Shown here in pieces: positions 27,655-42,422 of a stretch of DNA of 64,000 nucleotides (the stretch's first letter is position 1; each line of letters starts with the position of its first letter). The notes beneath the pieces are model-generated. The model was given only the letters and a program-made list of their open reading frames with translations, ran no database searches and was not told the origin of the DNA. Origin of the DNA: Dermatemys mawii (taxonomy: Eukaryota; Chordata; Testudines; Dermatemydidae); NCBI GenBank assembly GCA_007922305.1, contig ML677386.1, positions 9,742,222 to 9,806,221 on the forward strand. The letters are read 5' to 3'. Position numbers and translations under genes: made by a program.

Positions 27655-28090
27655 TTCTCACTTGTCTCTCTCTATAGGGTCCTTCTAATCTTTTAGTGTC
27701 CCTTTGATCTCTAGGCTCACAGCTTTGGCAAAACATACGTGTAACTATGAGATGGAGCCTGCAACTAGGTCACTCTTTGCATTGCACCATGCAAGTGTTT
27801 GTTGTAGGGTTTCTTGTCTGTAGCCATTGGGGGTGTATTCCTGGTTGTTTTCCAACAGCCCCCTAGCAAGCTAAATCAATACATCCATACAGGAAAGTCT
27901 AATAACCCCGTCAGTCTATGCAGTAACTCACTGACCTAGTTACATGCTGTGTTCATAAAATTGTTATTGATCAGTATTCTTACATGATTACATAGCAACT
28001 ACACCATCCACTACATTCACAATATATATAGACAATGCTATCAATTAAATAACATGTTATATAGAACAAAAACTACTGTCTGCTCAGTTT
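27655..28090 (+). repeat. Interspersed repeat V, copy 1
   Basis: It matches 62983-63405 in reverse complement over about 400 bp, including CTTTGATCTCTAGGCTCACA, GTATTCCTGGTTGTTTTCC, CCATACAGGAAAGTCTAATA and CATCCACTACATTCACAATA. Shorter pieces occur near 49640-49700 and 61372-61430. The class is unknown; an LTR or DNA-transposon origin is possible. Confidence 0.6.
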
Positions 28091-28109
28091 ACATGAACCA
28101 TAATCTGCT

Positions 28110-28195
28110 CTGAGTTATACAGATGTAAATCTGGAGTAACTGCAATGAGCTCAATGGAGACACTCCAGGTTTACATCTGTGTAAACGAGAGCAAA
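28110..28195. repeat. Small palindromic repeat (TGTAAATCTGGAGTAACT type)
   Basis: GAGTTATACAGATGTAAATC and GTTTACATCTGTGTAAAC face each other, with TGGAGTAACT and AGACACTCCA between them. A related copy is near 32268-32335. It is non-coding. Confidence 0.5.
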
Positions 28196-28653
28196 ACATG
28201 GTCCCAATGTCTACATGTTCAGAAACCTCATGGTATAATCAATGAAACAGCTGAGCCATTTGACTGACAAGAAGGGTCTTAAACCTTCCGAACAATTTCC
28301 CCCTCAACTACATTTTTAAAAGGCAACAATATCAAATCATTTCTTTCTTAGCACATAAATGGTTAATAAAATAGCAATCAAATTAGTCTAATTTTAAAAA
28401 AATATCTAGGAATGGAGTCTTGTAGTTCCTATGCAGATAAAACTTTGACTGAAGTCAATGGGAGTTTTGTCTCCGTGAACATCAAGGAGTCTGGAATATA
28501 AATGATTTTAAATGGGGCAGGAGAGACAAAGATAAAAAGGTCAAATTGTGAAAAGTACACCAAACAAATATAATCACGGTCTAAGCTTTTCTATTTTTGT
28601 CAAGTAAGTTATTCAGAATAAAGTCACAACTACAACATTCCTCTCTCATTTTA

Positions 28654-28878
<225 letters not shown>

Positions 28879-31239
28879 TTATTCCCAGAACAACAGTTTC
28901 CTATTGAACCAATCATTGCAAATAGTTATCCATTTTCACAAGTTAGAGGAGTTGATAGCGTCCCTGAAAAAGTGAGAAATGCTACATGTAGTTCTGTTTA
29001 GAAGCTGTAGTTCAACTTTAACTACTTTCTCCTGCAGCTTGCACAGTAAATCAGTGACTACAAAATGAGAGTAAATTGTATTGTAACTACTAAACAAGTG
29101 TGGCTGTTTACTAGTAAGATTTTTAGGTATATCTTGGGCTGATCATCTGACCTACACCTAGGCAAATAGTCCCATTGATACCAGTGGATCTACTTGCATG
29201 AATAAATATTGCAAGATTGGGCTCTTTATTTATTGACTTTTAAAATGCATCTAGTGCCATTAACTTTAGTGGCTTGCACTGGCAAGGCAAAGAAGTTTAG
29301 ATATAGATATGCAGAGGCCAACACAGCTGCACAAGACACTTTCAGTGAAGCCTGAAACCTGCCTGGTTTAGGGTTTCATTACAAACCTGAATGTTAAACC
29401 AGGCATGCTATAAAGTGTATTAAGATTCATGAACATTTCAAGGAAACCTGGGAACAGATTTGAACAAACTTTGGGGTGTTTCGCATTGAAATAATAAAAA
29501 CGACACTGTTCTGTGTGGTTTTGATAAGAAGCCAGATGGAACTTGGTGCTTCTGACTGAGCTTGGTTTGGAGGTTTTGAGTTTGCTTGAGCTAGAGATAT
29601 ACTCAAAGCAAGATGCATGGGGTACAAATTCAGGAGATCAAAACCAAAGAAAATGTTTGCACAGACACCTGGGAGGCAAAACTACTAAGTTCAGCTCTAA
29701 TGCTTATCTAAGACCAAACACTTCCCAGGACTATAACAGATGTTTACAAGAAGTTTATATTTTTAATGAAAATGACTTAAATCGCAGTCCTAAAACTATT
29801 CAGAAGAAGCAGGCCATGGTGTTCGAGAAAATAGAATTAGACCTCGGGACATCTGTTACAAACCCACAGGACACTGTTTAATCTACCTGACATGATTTTA
29901 TTCTCTCTTACAAGAGTGAAGTTTTTTACATTTTAAAGACTCTTAGGAGAAAAGCAATACAATCTTAGAGATTTCCATTACCATCCAGGCTTTCTCCAGA
30001 GAATGTGTGAGCTCTCCACTTAATTGAGCTTTTGTAATTATTTTAGGAGAAGGGGAAGGTGGGTGGGAAGTAATTCTCTTTCCAAGGGAGAGAATAGAGA
30101 GATTAGGAAACTGCCCGGTCTATCTTCAGCTGCAATACATTTCTAATTTTGGCCTTAGTGGGTAACATGTTTTGAAAATTGTAATAGAAAGATATAGGCT
30201 ATTACCAGCTGGATACCAATTTTCTCTTTAAAGGTGCTGTGTAATACAAACCAACTAATCAGTGTGAACTGAAGTCATACTGCAGATAGACTGAAAGGCA
30301 GAGACCAGAGTCACTGCTGGGAATGTTATAAATACAGGCAAACCCCTCTGAGTTCATAATTTTCTTTTGGTTATTAGTATTTAATAACACAGGATGGGAT
30401 TTTTTCAAAAGGGCCTAAGCGAATTAGACACCTAACCCCTTTTGACTTTCATCCAATCTCACCTAGAGATTAGAAAATGCTAACATCCTGGTTTATACTG
30501 GGAAATCAGTATAAGGAACCAGTTTAGCAAACAGATTAATGTGCATATCCAGCCTAGTGAAATACATGTTTCAAAATGAGTCATATTTATTTAAAACTGG
30601 TTAGAAGAAGTCCTGCTGCCTTACCCAAGTCACCCATCTGACCAAACATCCAGCATACACCTGAATCCTCACATGGAGAAATTGCTATTGTATATAAATC
30701 CCTTTTATGGGATAAAAATGAAGAAAAAGCTACTAATAATGAGATCTTACAGTGTAGTTTTTCTAAGGCAAGAACACCAAATCTGCAGCAGGAGGTTGTC
30801 TGGGATAGGAGGAGAGTAGGGCAGCAGAGTGAACTGGTTTTTCATTTCTGGAGATTCAAGTCCAATTCTTAAAATCCCAGCTGATGAAGAGTTTGCATTC
30901 TTATCAAAGACCCTTACAGATATTTGTGCACGTTACACAATCTGGTGTGAGTGGCAACACCTGCTAAAGAAAGGTCCAGGAATAGAATGGCTGGGGATGT
31001 TGCAAGTAAGAATTCAACTGCATAAGCAGAGTGTGAGTGGTAAGCTTGCACAGCACCTGCTCTCACTAGTGCCTGGATTTAGAAAGAACCGTCAACCCCA
31101 CATTGTGATGTATACTAAATTCACCCACCAGAATTTCCTAAGAACCAATATTGCTACTGCAAAGGAGATCCATAGCAGGAACAAAACAGTAGCGGTGGAG
31201 AATCTAAAGAACAATTACATTAAATACTGTATATCATTG

Positions 31240-31385
31240 AAACATAGGGCTGGAAGGGAGCTCAGATTGTTAGTCCAGTCTCCATTCTGAGATAGGATTA
31301 AATACATTTAGACTACCCTGATGGATGTTTGTCTATTTATCATCCCTGATAGATTATATACGTCTCCTGAGACAACGGGATCAAT
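31240..31385 (-). mobile_element. CR1 3'-end fragment
   Basis: ACATAGGGCTGGAAGGGAGC and GTCCAGTCTCCATTCTGAG, then CCTGATGGATGTTTGTCTA, follow the antisense order of a CR1 3' end. It is about 145 bp and decayed. Confidence 0.6.
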
Positions 31386-31423
31386 TATTCTATAAAAAAC
31401 AACAAAACAAAAACAATGTAAAC

Positions 31424-31570
31424 AGAAGTGACAAAGAGTCCTGTGGCACCTTAAAGACTAAAAAGTATTGAAGCATAAGCTTTCGTGGGCTAATACCCAC
31501 TTCATCAAATGCATGCCAACACAGTGGGTATTAGCCCACGAAAGCTTATGCTTCAATACTTTTGTTAGTT
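31424..31570. repeat. Fold-back SINE-like element, family B, headless copy
   Basis: AGAAGTGACAAAGAGTCCTG through AAGCTTTCGTGGGCTAATAC is followed, after GCATGCCAACACA, by the inverse GTATTAGCCCACGAAAGCTT and ATGCTTCAATACTTTTGTTA. The right arm stops before the GGCACC segment and no tRNA-like head is present. The inverted arms match almost perfectly over about 45 bp. Confidence 0.75.
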
Positions 31571-34360
31571 TTACATTAGTTTTACATAGTTTACGTTCAT
31601 TAATCTTCAGCAGATATCTGGTCCTCACACCTTCTCCCATGCTCCAAAACAATGACACTTGGGGACTCTTTACTGAAATATATTGACATACAGTATCTGG
31701 GATTTTTCCAGAGTCCAATTTTATACTAAAGATTCTAAAATGTAGCCTTTTTTTCTTTTTGAAGGATTAATGAACATCTTTCTCTCTTTCTTTTTTTAAC
31801 TCTCATACACAAAACCCCCTACACTAAATGAAAAATGACATTTACACCTGAATAAACTAATGGTAATAAAATGTCATTCTTCAAATTACACTGCTGAGAT
31901 GTGCAAGATGCTGCCTGACTACAATTTAAGAGCATGTGTGATTTGCATAGCAATGTTCTGCTTCCTTAATGAGTAAATTTATTGTGTAATCTAGTATTAA
32001 GGCTGGGGTTGTAATGACATTTACATGAGCAGGCACACTGAAAAATAATTTACATACATTATATAAGAAGATTTAAAACCTTGCCTTACACAATAACATC
32101 TACTGATTACTGTGTAAATTGATAGTTTACTTACACTTTGTAAACTTCCATTTTGTTGTGTGTGCAGCTCAGCACAACTCTCTGAACAGTACTTTTGCAT
32201 TATTATTTTTTGTTAAGCACCAGCATGCTCAGCACTCCCCAAGTCAAATAATGGGCCATTTACACTACTGTAAATCCAAAGTAACTTTGCTCCAATCAAT
32301 GGAATTACTTCAGATTTACACCAGTGTAACAGAGATTAGAATATAGCCTAAACAGTATATACATTAGCTTCACAGATTCTCTATTGATTCATTCACATCT
32401 GTCACAATTCTGTAACTCCTCCCATGAGATCTACTGAATAGAAATAGCTCACACTCTACAATCCTATCTGTTACCTCTCAGGTTTTCCTAAGGAGAATTC
32501 ATAGAGGACCTCTAGAAAGTATGTAGACAGGGATCACAGAAGGGGAAGATTTTACTGTATTATTGTATAGCACAATAGAAAGTACAAGTGGAGGTCCATG
32601 GTTATTTCTGAACACCCTACCTATGATTGTATCTAAGTCAAAGAAAGTCCACACATTATCTGTTAGCATTTGGACATGATGGAGAATGTTTTAGTGGTCC
32701 TGACCTCTTACAAATTGGGGCTAAGTCTCTTCAGTCATCTTATAGGCCACTAACACACACCTTGGTCTACATTTACCAACTATTACCCATTTGAATGTTA
32801 CACTAAACTCAAACTGTGCACCAAACCGTGCACCAAACTCAAACTAATTTAAAAAATAAAAAACATTAATCCAATAAGATCGGCAACATGCCCTGACATC
32901 CTTCCATGTAAAAGGGCTGAATTTTTGCCTTTCCCATTGGTAATGAATTTATCTGTGTCCTCCAGTATCAAATGCATACTTTTCCTACCTACTCTTCCCT
33001 CAGTTTGTTTTAATACAGCACTGCAATGCAAGCCAAGTCCTCAACTTTGTTTCTCTGAGTAGACAAAAGTCTCAACACTAATAGAATGCCAGTATAAATT
33101 TTGGGTATATTACTATATGAGTTCCACTGAATTCTGGCTGCTTTGTGTTCCCAGCAACTTGTAACACTGTTTAAAGTGGTAAACATGATAAATATGACAA
33201 GAACTAAGTTTGGTGCAGAAGACAGTAGATCTGTAGTTCTCTTTGTTGGTAACAGGCTTGATGTCGACAGGGAAATATTCTCACCTTGGTACCAATTTTA
33301 GTGTTGCTTTTCTCAGTGTCCCTATAACAGCCATATATTCTTTATTCTGACCTTTATCTTCAGTTCATCTCTATGTGCTTCTGATTAAATAGGACCCTTG
33401 AAGACAGAGATATACTTATTTCACCATGGCCCTAAGACATATGTTCCAGATGAGTCACTCCATAGCCTGGATTTTGGTAGTAGGCTTCATTGTTTAAAAA
33501 AATCTATTCTGAGAGATTCTGAGTTTATTATAAGATTTGTGAACTCAAAGGATAGGCTAAGTGTCAGGCTCTATGGAAATCTCTTGTGAGGTGGTAGCAA
33601 AGAAGATATTGGCAAAATTATCTTAAGTCTCACTTTAAGTCCTATTTTTTGTTAATACGTGCCCTTGCAAGGTACGATTGTCCACAACACTCGTCAGCCC
33701 ATCAGTACAATCTTACTAAAATGAAAGACACAAACTTAACTGGAGGTGCCAAAATATCGATAAGAGGAAAACAAAATCTGATATGGTTTTTACATAATAC
33801 TGATACAGTTGTATAAACCACCTGGCTACTCCATATCTCATGTACATGCTTCTCCCACTTTCCAAGAAAAGTATTGTTAAGTATGAAGTAGGCTCCAGGA
33901 AAGAGAAATCCAATTAGCTGATAATGCTTCTGTATGTGTGGGTTTCTAGTACCTACCTTCAGTGGTCACAGTTAAAATTTGTACAAAAGTCTTTGCGGGC
34001 AATTAACGTTATCTGCAGTATTAAACTTAGGGAAGGCTGAGATAAAACTATCTATTTGCAATAGCAAATATATTATTGGCAGCCACTCCATTTATCTACT
34101 AACGATACTGGCTGGTAGTTGCCTTTTCTATAGTGCTGATGCACAGTAACGGAGATTTCAGTGCCTGAGGGTAACAGCTCTACAGCAATGCTTTCAGGCA
34201 ACTTTACTGGTATCTATAAATGCATTCCTAATGCCCTCATCACTGTGGTATATCTATTGATAGGCACAGATCAAGACTGCTTAATCTTTTCCCTGAAAAT
34301 CTTATCAGTACACATCAGTTTTTCCACAAAGTCTGCATATTCTAAAATTAGATTGGCAGA

Positions 34361-34580
34361 GAGAGTGGTAACAGTGTTAGTCTGTATCAGCAAAAAGAAC
34401 AAGTCATACTTGTGGCACCTTAGAGACTAACAAATTTACTTGGGCATAAGCTTTTGTGGGCTAAAACCCACTTCATCAGATGCATGGAGTGGAAAATATA
34501 GTAGGAAGGTATATACCAAGAACATGAAAAGATGGGTGTTGCCATACCAACTCTAACTAGACTAATCAATTAAGATGTAA
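34361..34580 (+). repeat. SINE-like element, family B, single (non-palindromic) copy
   Basis: This copy has the head GTGGTAACAGTGTTAGTCTG, then CTTGTGGCACCTTAGAGACT, GCATAAGCTTTTGTGGGCTA, CACTTCATCAGATGCATGGA and a longer 3' part reaching AACTCTAACTAGACTAATC. It shows what the family looks like without the inverted second body. Confidence 0.7.
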
Positions 34581-34935
34581 CTTCAGAAGAGACTGGAATA
34601 TTGCTCACTTACTAAAAATCAGACTAATTTGAGTGGTTTAAAGTGAAAAGTCAATCCCATCCAAAATAAAGTTAAAACAGCAAGGGAGCATGCAGCTGTT
34701 AATAGAAAGGAGACAAAGAAACCTCTGAAGAAAGCAGAGAAAAGCAACACACAGACAAACAAGCAAAGTGGGCCACAAATGTTTTGAGTCATTGGCTCAA
34801 AGAGGAAGACATAAAAGCAGACTTTATAGACATCTCAAATAAAGATGAGGAAGCTAAAACAAATATTTAAAAGATTACTTTGTCTTGAGAAGGAACAGAT
34901 TTATAACATAAAATATTTCAAAGTAATACAAGTTG

Positions 34936-35030
34936 GTGGTGTGCTACACTGTGTGACTTTTAGCAGCACAGCTGTAGCGACACAGCCATGCCACTAAAAG
35001 CTGTGTAGTATAGACACAGCTGTGGTTAAT
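34936..35030. repeat. Small palindromic repeat
   Basis: CTACACTGTGTGACTTTTAG and CTAAAAGCTGTGTAGTATAG are imperfect inverted repeats around ACAGCTGTAGCGACACAGCC. It is about 95 bp, non-coding and MITE-like. Confidence 0.5.
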
Positions 35031-35374
35031 AGACTTCAATTTATGCACACTGAACTTCACACCTTTAGTTGATTCACCTTAAATTTCCTCAGTATCTCTC
35101 TATAGACATAGCCTTTGGGTCTACAGAAGAGTTATTGGTCATGCTGTAACTTGAGCTAATTGATTGCCAATTAGCACAAATTAACTGTAAATTTTAGTAT
35201 AGATAGTCTGAAAAAACTTGTGAATTCTAGTAGGCTTTCCACAAATGCTTGTTCCTCATTATGGTTCACGAAGACTCATGACAGGGTGAACCACAAGCAG
35301 AAACACACATTGTAGAGGGTCTACAGTAGACTTTACAATTATGTTACCTACCTTGAGTTAATTAGCAATAGTCC

Positions 35375-35535
35375 CAGACTTCCTGTATGACCCTGGTCAA
35401 GTAATTTAGCCTCTATGTGCCTCAGTTCCCCATATGTAAAATGGGGATAATAGCACTGTCTACCTCCCAGAGCAGTTATGAGGAGAAATACTTTAAAGAC
35501 TTTGAGACACTCAGATACTATGGTGATGGGGGAAA
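35375..35535 (+). repeat. MIR-like SINE
   Basis: TGTATGACCCTGGTCAAGTA, TTTAGCCTCTATGTGCCTCA, CCCCATATGTAAAATGGGGA and TAATAGCACTGTCTACCTCC follow the MIR core order in sense orientation. Confidence 0.7.
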
Positions 35536-35829
35536 AAAGTACTGCAAAACGGACAGAATTAGATCAAGTTACAGGACAAACGCACTAGCGTAGATATCAG
35601 TACCACCAGCTTCAATGTGTCAATTTGTTTCAGCACCAATCTTTTGACTTTGTCTTGCTATCTGTAGGTCTTGTATGCCCAGACTTTCACACGTTGTAAT
35701 AATTTATTGTTCGTATTCCAGTAGTGCCTAGGGACCTCAGCCAAGGGTCAGGGCCTTGCTGTGCTAGGCATTATACAGAAAGAAGTATACAGAAAGTCCT
35801 TGTCTCAGAGAGCTTATTATCGTTATGCA

Positions 35830-35965
35830 GTGTTGGTGTAGCCATGGCTGTCCCAGGATAGTAAAGAGACAATGCAGATGAGATAACATCTTTTATTGGA
35901 TCAACTTCTGTTGGTGAGAGTATATTTTCTAGACTTGAAGAAGAGCTCTCAAAATAGTCTCAGCT
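35830..35965 (+). repeat. SINE-like element, family A, single copy
   Basis: It starts with the head GTGTTGGTGTAGCCATGGCT, then TCCCAGGATAGTAAAGAGAC, AACATCTTTTATTGGATCAA and GAAGAAGAGCTCTC. Its head resembles that of family B (GTAGCCGTGTTAGTCTGGAT), suggesting related promoters. Confidence 0.65.
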
Positions 35966-37086
35966 TAAATTTTTTCCCCCCAAGAGCACACTGCTTCCTA
36001 CAGTCTTCTACCTAGGGGATACCTCGTAGTCATTTAGCTGAATTTACTCGAAATGATTTTTTTTTTTGAGCTCTAAGACTAGGATTCCTTTGTCTGAGGA
36101 AATGCCTTGCTGCTATTTAAGTGGTCCCTTTCTCACTCCATTCAAATATCTTCTACGTCTAAGAGATGTAAAGGGTGTGGACCTTTTTTCAGTAGTTTTT
36201 GTGTCCAGTTAGTCCCCATAAATCCAGGCTATTCCTTTAGAAATCATTGATCCCAATACTTTTCCAGGCAACTGTATCCATTTACCAAGCTAACAGTTGG
36301 GGGATGCACCACTCCCCTAACCATGCAACACTGGTATTTAGAGCAGAGGCTGTGACTTGTTTCCCTAGGTGAATTCAAATATCCTTGATATGGATAGAAT
36401 CACCTCAAACCCCAGACCCTGTTGAAGTAACAATAATTTTATTTATAGAGCATCCTTTTGCTTTCCGAGCTGCTCAGGCTGAACAGCAATAATTAAGCCA
36501 TCATAAAACACACGCTATCAAGAGCCAAACAAATCAGATTCACTAGCGAAGGTGGGAGAGGAAAGAGAGTCCTATACCTGGGCTAAGCATAAGGAAAACT
36601 GAATACATCTCTCAAAGCGAAGTGTTTTGAAACAACGTATAGAAGTGGAGACGAATGAGCTGAGGTGCATGCTCTGGAGCTGGATTCTCAGTCTCTGGGT
36701 CACCACAAAGCTTCATCAAGTCATCCTATTGCACAACAATAAAATTTTTATTATTTAGCCTATGAATCCATGTCTCACTGCAACCGTCTACTGACAGGTC
36801 AACTTCTTGCCTTTTGGAGAAGGTCATCGTTGCAGTATCTCATTTCAAGATTCAACTTAAAATGAATAATTATTCTGGATCACCATGTATAATTTTATTT
36901 TGTTAAATAAAACCCTGTAATATTCATTATTGTACACGTTACAGAGACAAAAGGTGGTCAAGGACAGAGTTTAAAATGAATGGCCTTTTAGCTTTCATAA
37001 TATGTAGAAGAGCCAATCAGCTTCTCCTCTTACGATGAGAAAACTCTTGAGTCCCTGGAAAACTTTTACTACATTTCTAGAAATTA

Positions 37087-39589
<2,503 letters not shown>

Positions 39590-39823
39590 CTCCCTTCTTT
39601 TTCCAGCACAGTACTGAATCCAGTCAAGATAAACACTGCAGAAACTAGCCCTGGTTATTCCTTGAAGACATGGAACATAGTCCTCATCAATGTTAATGTT
39701 GAACATTGCAAGGTCACGTTCAATGTAATGCCATTTGGCATAAGGCTGTAGTGTCTTCTGGATTGATTCATCTTTTATCCAGTGTGAGATTTTGGGTGAA
39801 TTTGCTGTAAAGTATATTATACT
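39590..39823 (-). CDS. PCNX2: PCNX2, internal coding exon (Pecanex C domain)
   Basis: Exactly 78 codons, phase 0 at both ends. After TTGTCAACAG it reads SIIYFTANSPKISHWIKDES, then LQPYAKWHYIERDLAMFNIN, DYVPCLQGITRASFCSVYLD and WIQYCAGKRRE; donor GTAAGC. The YIERDLAMFNINID and PCLQGITRASF blocks are diagnostic of pecanex. Changes against mammals cluster in TANSPKIS, so it is conserved but not identical. Confidence 0.95.
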
Positions 39824-40826
39824 CTGTTGACAAAATGCGAAGTGGTTAGTCATTGTACCTGTTTTTAAACCAGAAACAGCTCATTTACAACACAGAAGAG
39901 AACAAATCAGAATAAGAAGATGACACTGACTATCTATAATCTTATGTAATATTCCTGCTACTTGAGAGTATTTATTGTGTGTGATTGTAATAATTTATGT
40001 CAAAATGAAAAAGAGGTCAGCTAACAGAACTAACTAACAGAATTTAAATGAATGAAACTTAAAAAGAATATTAATCACAAGCATCATACTTTGAATAGTG
40101 TAGAGAGCATCAAGGGAAAGTTAATTGGAAAATGTGGCTGTGTCTATAGTGTATACCATAAAGGATGATGATGATAAAAGCTTATACATATTTTTCAAAA
40201 ACAATATGCAGTTTTATATGGTCAGAAATGTTGGCTTTTTCCCATGTGAACTTTCAGATCTCTGAGAGTGCAGTTTCCTCATTTCTTCAACAAGAACACA
40301 TCCATCAATTTAACTATTAAATAAGAACTTGCAAAAAACCTCTTTGAATTGCTCTGCCACCATCTGCAATAATAATTTTGTTTTTGTTGCTTATTGGATG
40401 AGGTTAGTATAAGAAGAAGAAAAATGGGATCTTTTTAATACTTATGCTTAACACAAGAGTTGACTGGTGAACAATTTCAATTCATGGCAAATTTAGAGGT
40501 TTCAAAACTTGTTTTTGTTTCACAGTGGAACAAAGGATGAAGTTTTCTAAGAAAACTATTGCAATCTAAATGGAACTTCAACTTTGCTAAACCTATAGTA
40601 AAATTAAAGCAAAATATCGAACACATTTTAATACCTGCCAAATGATACGCTGTGAACACCACAGAATCTGCAGCCTACTGGAAACACAATCACTCACATA
40701 CCTCACTATTGCATATCTTTTAGTCCTGCTACATACTAGCTCCCATAGTTGGATGCTCTAGTCTAAACTGTATAATTACCTTTCTGTTAAACTCTGCCTT
40801 CTCTGGCTTTTTCTGATGATCTCTTA

Positions 40827-41121
40827 GGGCTGGTCTACAGTAGGGGGAGGGATTGACCGAAGACATGCAACTTCAGCTATGTGAATAATGTAGCTGAAGT
40901 CGGCGTATCTTCAGCCGACTTACCTGCCGTCCTCATGGCGGCGGCAGTCAGCAGCGCGCTCCCCCATCGACTCCAGCTTGCGCCTTGCGGCGAAATGGAG
41001 TTCCGGAGTCGACGGGGGTGCTGTTGGCAATCGATTTATCACTTCTTAACGAGACGTGATAAATTGATCACCAAAAGATTAATTGCTATCCGCCGATCCG
41101 GCGGGTAGTGAAGACGTACCC
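40827..41121 (+). mobile_element. Harbinger-like MITE, copy 3
   Basis: It starts GGGCTGGTCTACAG and ends GTGAAGACGTACCC with a perfect 3-bp duplication TTA (40824-40826, 41122-41124). Hairpins: CAACTTCAGCTATGTG facing GTAGCTGAAGTCGGCGT; GACTCCAGCTTGCGCC facing GGAGTTCCGGAGTCGAC; CAATCGATTTATCACTTC facing GACGTGATAAATTGATC. It has no transposase. Confidence 0.8.
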
Positions 41122-41302
41122 TTATTATCAACTTCTTAAATTCTTCTATAGCTTAGTTGATTTTAAAGAGCTAAAGAAAAAATTCAACTTGCCATATACA
41201 GCTGTTCGGTACTTTAAAACTAATGAACCAATTTGAGGCTAACTAGGCTTGTTTTACAGATTTCATTGACCCTTAAAAGTTAAACCAAACATGAAGATTC
41301 TA

Positions 41303-41501
41303 GAAGTGACAAAGAGTCCTGTGGCACCTTAAAGACTAACTAAAGTATTAGAGCATAAGCTTTTGTGGGCTAATGCATCCAACGAAGTGGGTATTAGCCC
41401 ACGAAAGCTTATGCTCTAATACTTTAGTTAGTCTTTAAGGTGCCAAAGGACTCTGTCACTTTTGCAATTCCAGATTAACACGGCTACCCCTCTGATTCAT
41501 T
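41303..41501 (-). mobile_element. Fold-back SINE-like element, family B, with 9-bp duplication
   Basis: The direct repeat AAGATTCTA flanks it at 41294-41302 and 41502-41510. The left arm starts GAAGTGACAAAGAGTCCTGT; the right arm is its inverse (AGTTAGTCTTTAAGGTGCCA to GACTCTGTCACTTTTGCAAT) and ends with the inverse head ATTAACACGGCTACCCCTCT. Only one head is present. The left arm breaks off at GGGCTAAT and the right resumes with GCATCCAACGAAGTGGGTAT. Confidence 0.8.
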
Positions 41502-42023
41502 AAGATTCTAATGTATTGAGAGCTGCACACAAGTTTAAGTTAAGGTATGATTTTAAACTGATATAGTTAAACTGATGCAAATGGCTAAGCAGACATTCTC
41601 TTTTCAGTTTAAACAAGGCATATTTCAGTTTAGTTTAAATCAATTAGGAACAGGTTTAAACCAACCATTTTTAACTTGAAATATAGGTGTTTGCTTAATT
41701 AAATCAGTGCAAGATTACATGCTGACAAGGCCTTACTGCGTATAAAGTTGTTTAAGAAATTCCCATTTGCGTTTTATATAAAAGTCCAAATAAATGAACA
41801 AAGTGATTTAGTAGTCTTGATTCTTATTGTATTGTTAATTTAATTGTTAACAAATCACACACTTTACTAATTTACAAAGGGTCTCCCAATCAGTGCAAAT
41901 TTGAAAAATTTTGCTGTAAACCCTGCTATCTAAAATGTAATATTTCTTGAAGATAAACTTCATTCTCTATCTTTTGAAGACTGCAAATTTCCTATCTAGG
42001 AATGGTAGGTAGACCTCACTTCA

Positions 42024-42422
<399 letters not shown>

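Noticed and set aside
29543..29881. A 112-residue + strand open frame
   Set aside because: No similarity, no splice context, and no conserved motif; taken as chance in AT-rich intron.
30829..31290. A 153-residue + strand open frame, one of the longest in the window
   Set aside because: Its end runs into a CR1 3' fragment (31240 onward), it has no recognisable domain and no splice or promoter context; probably chance.
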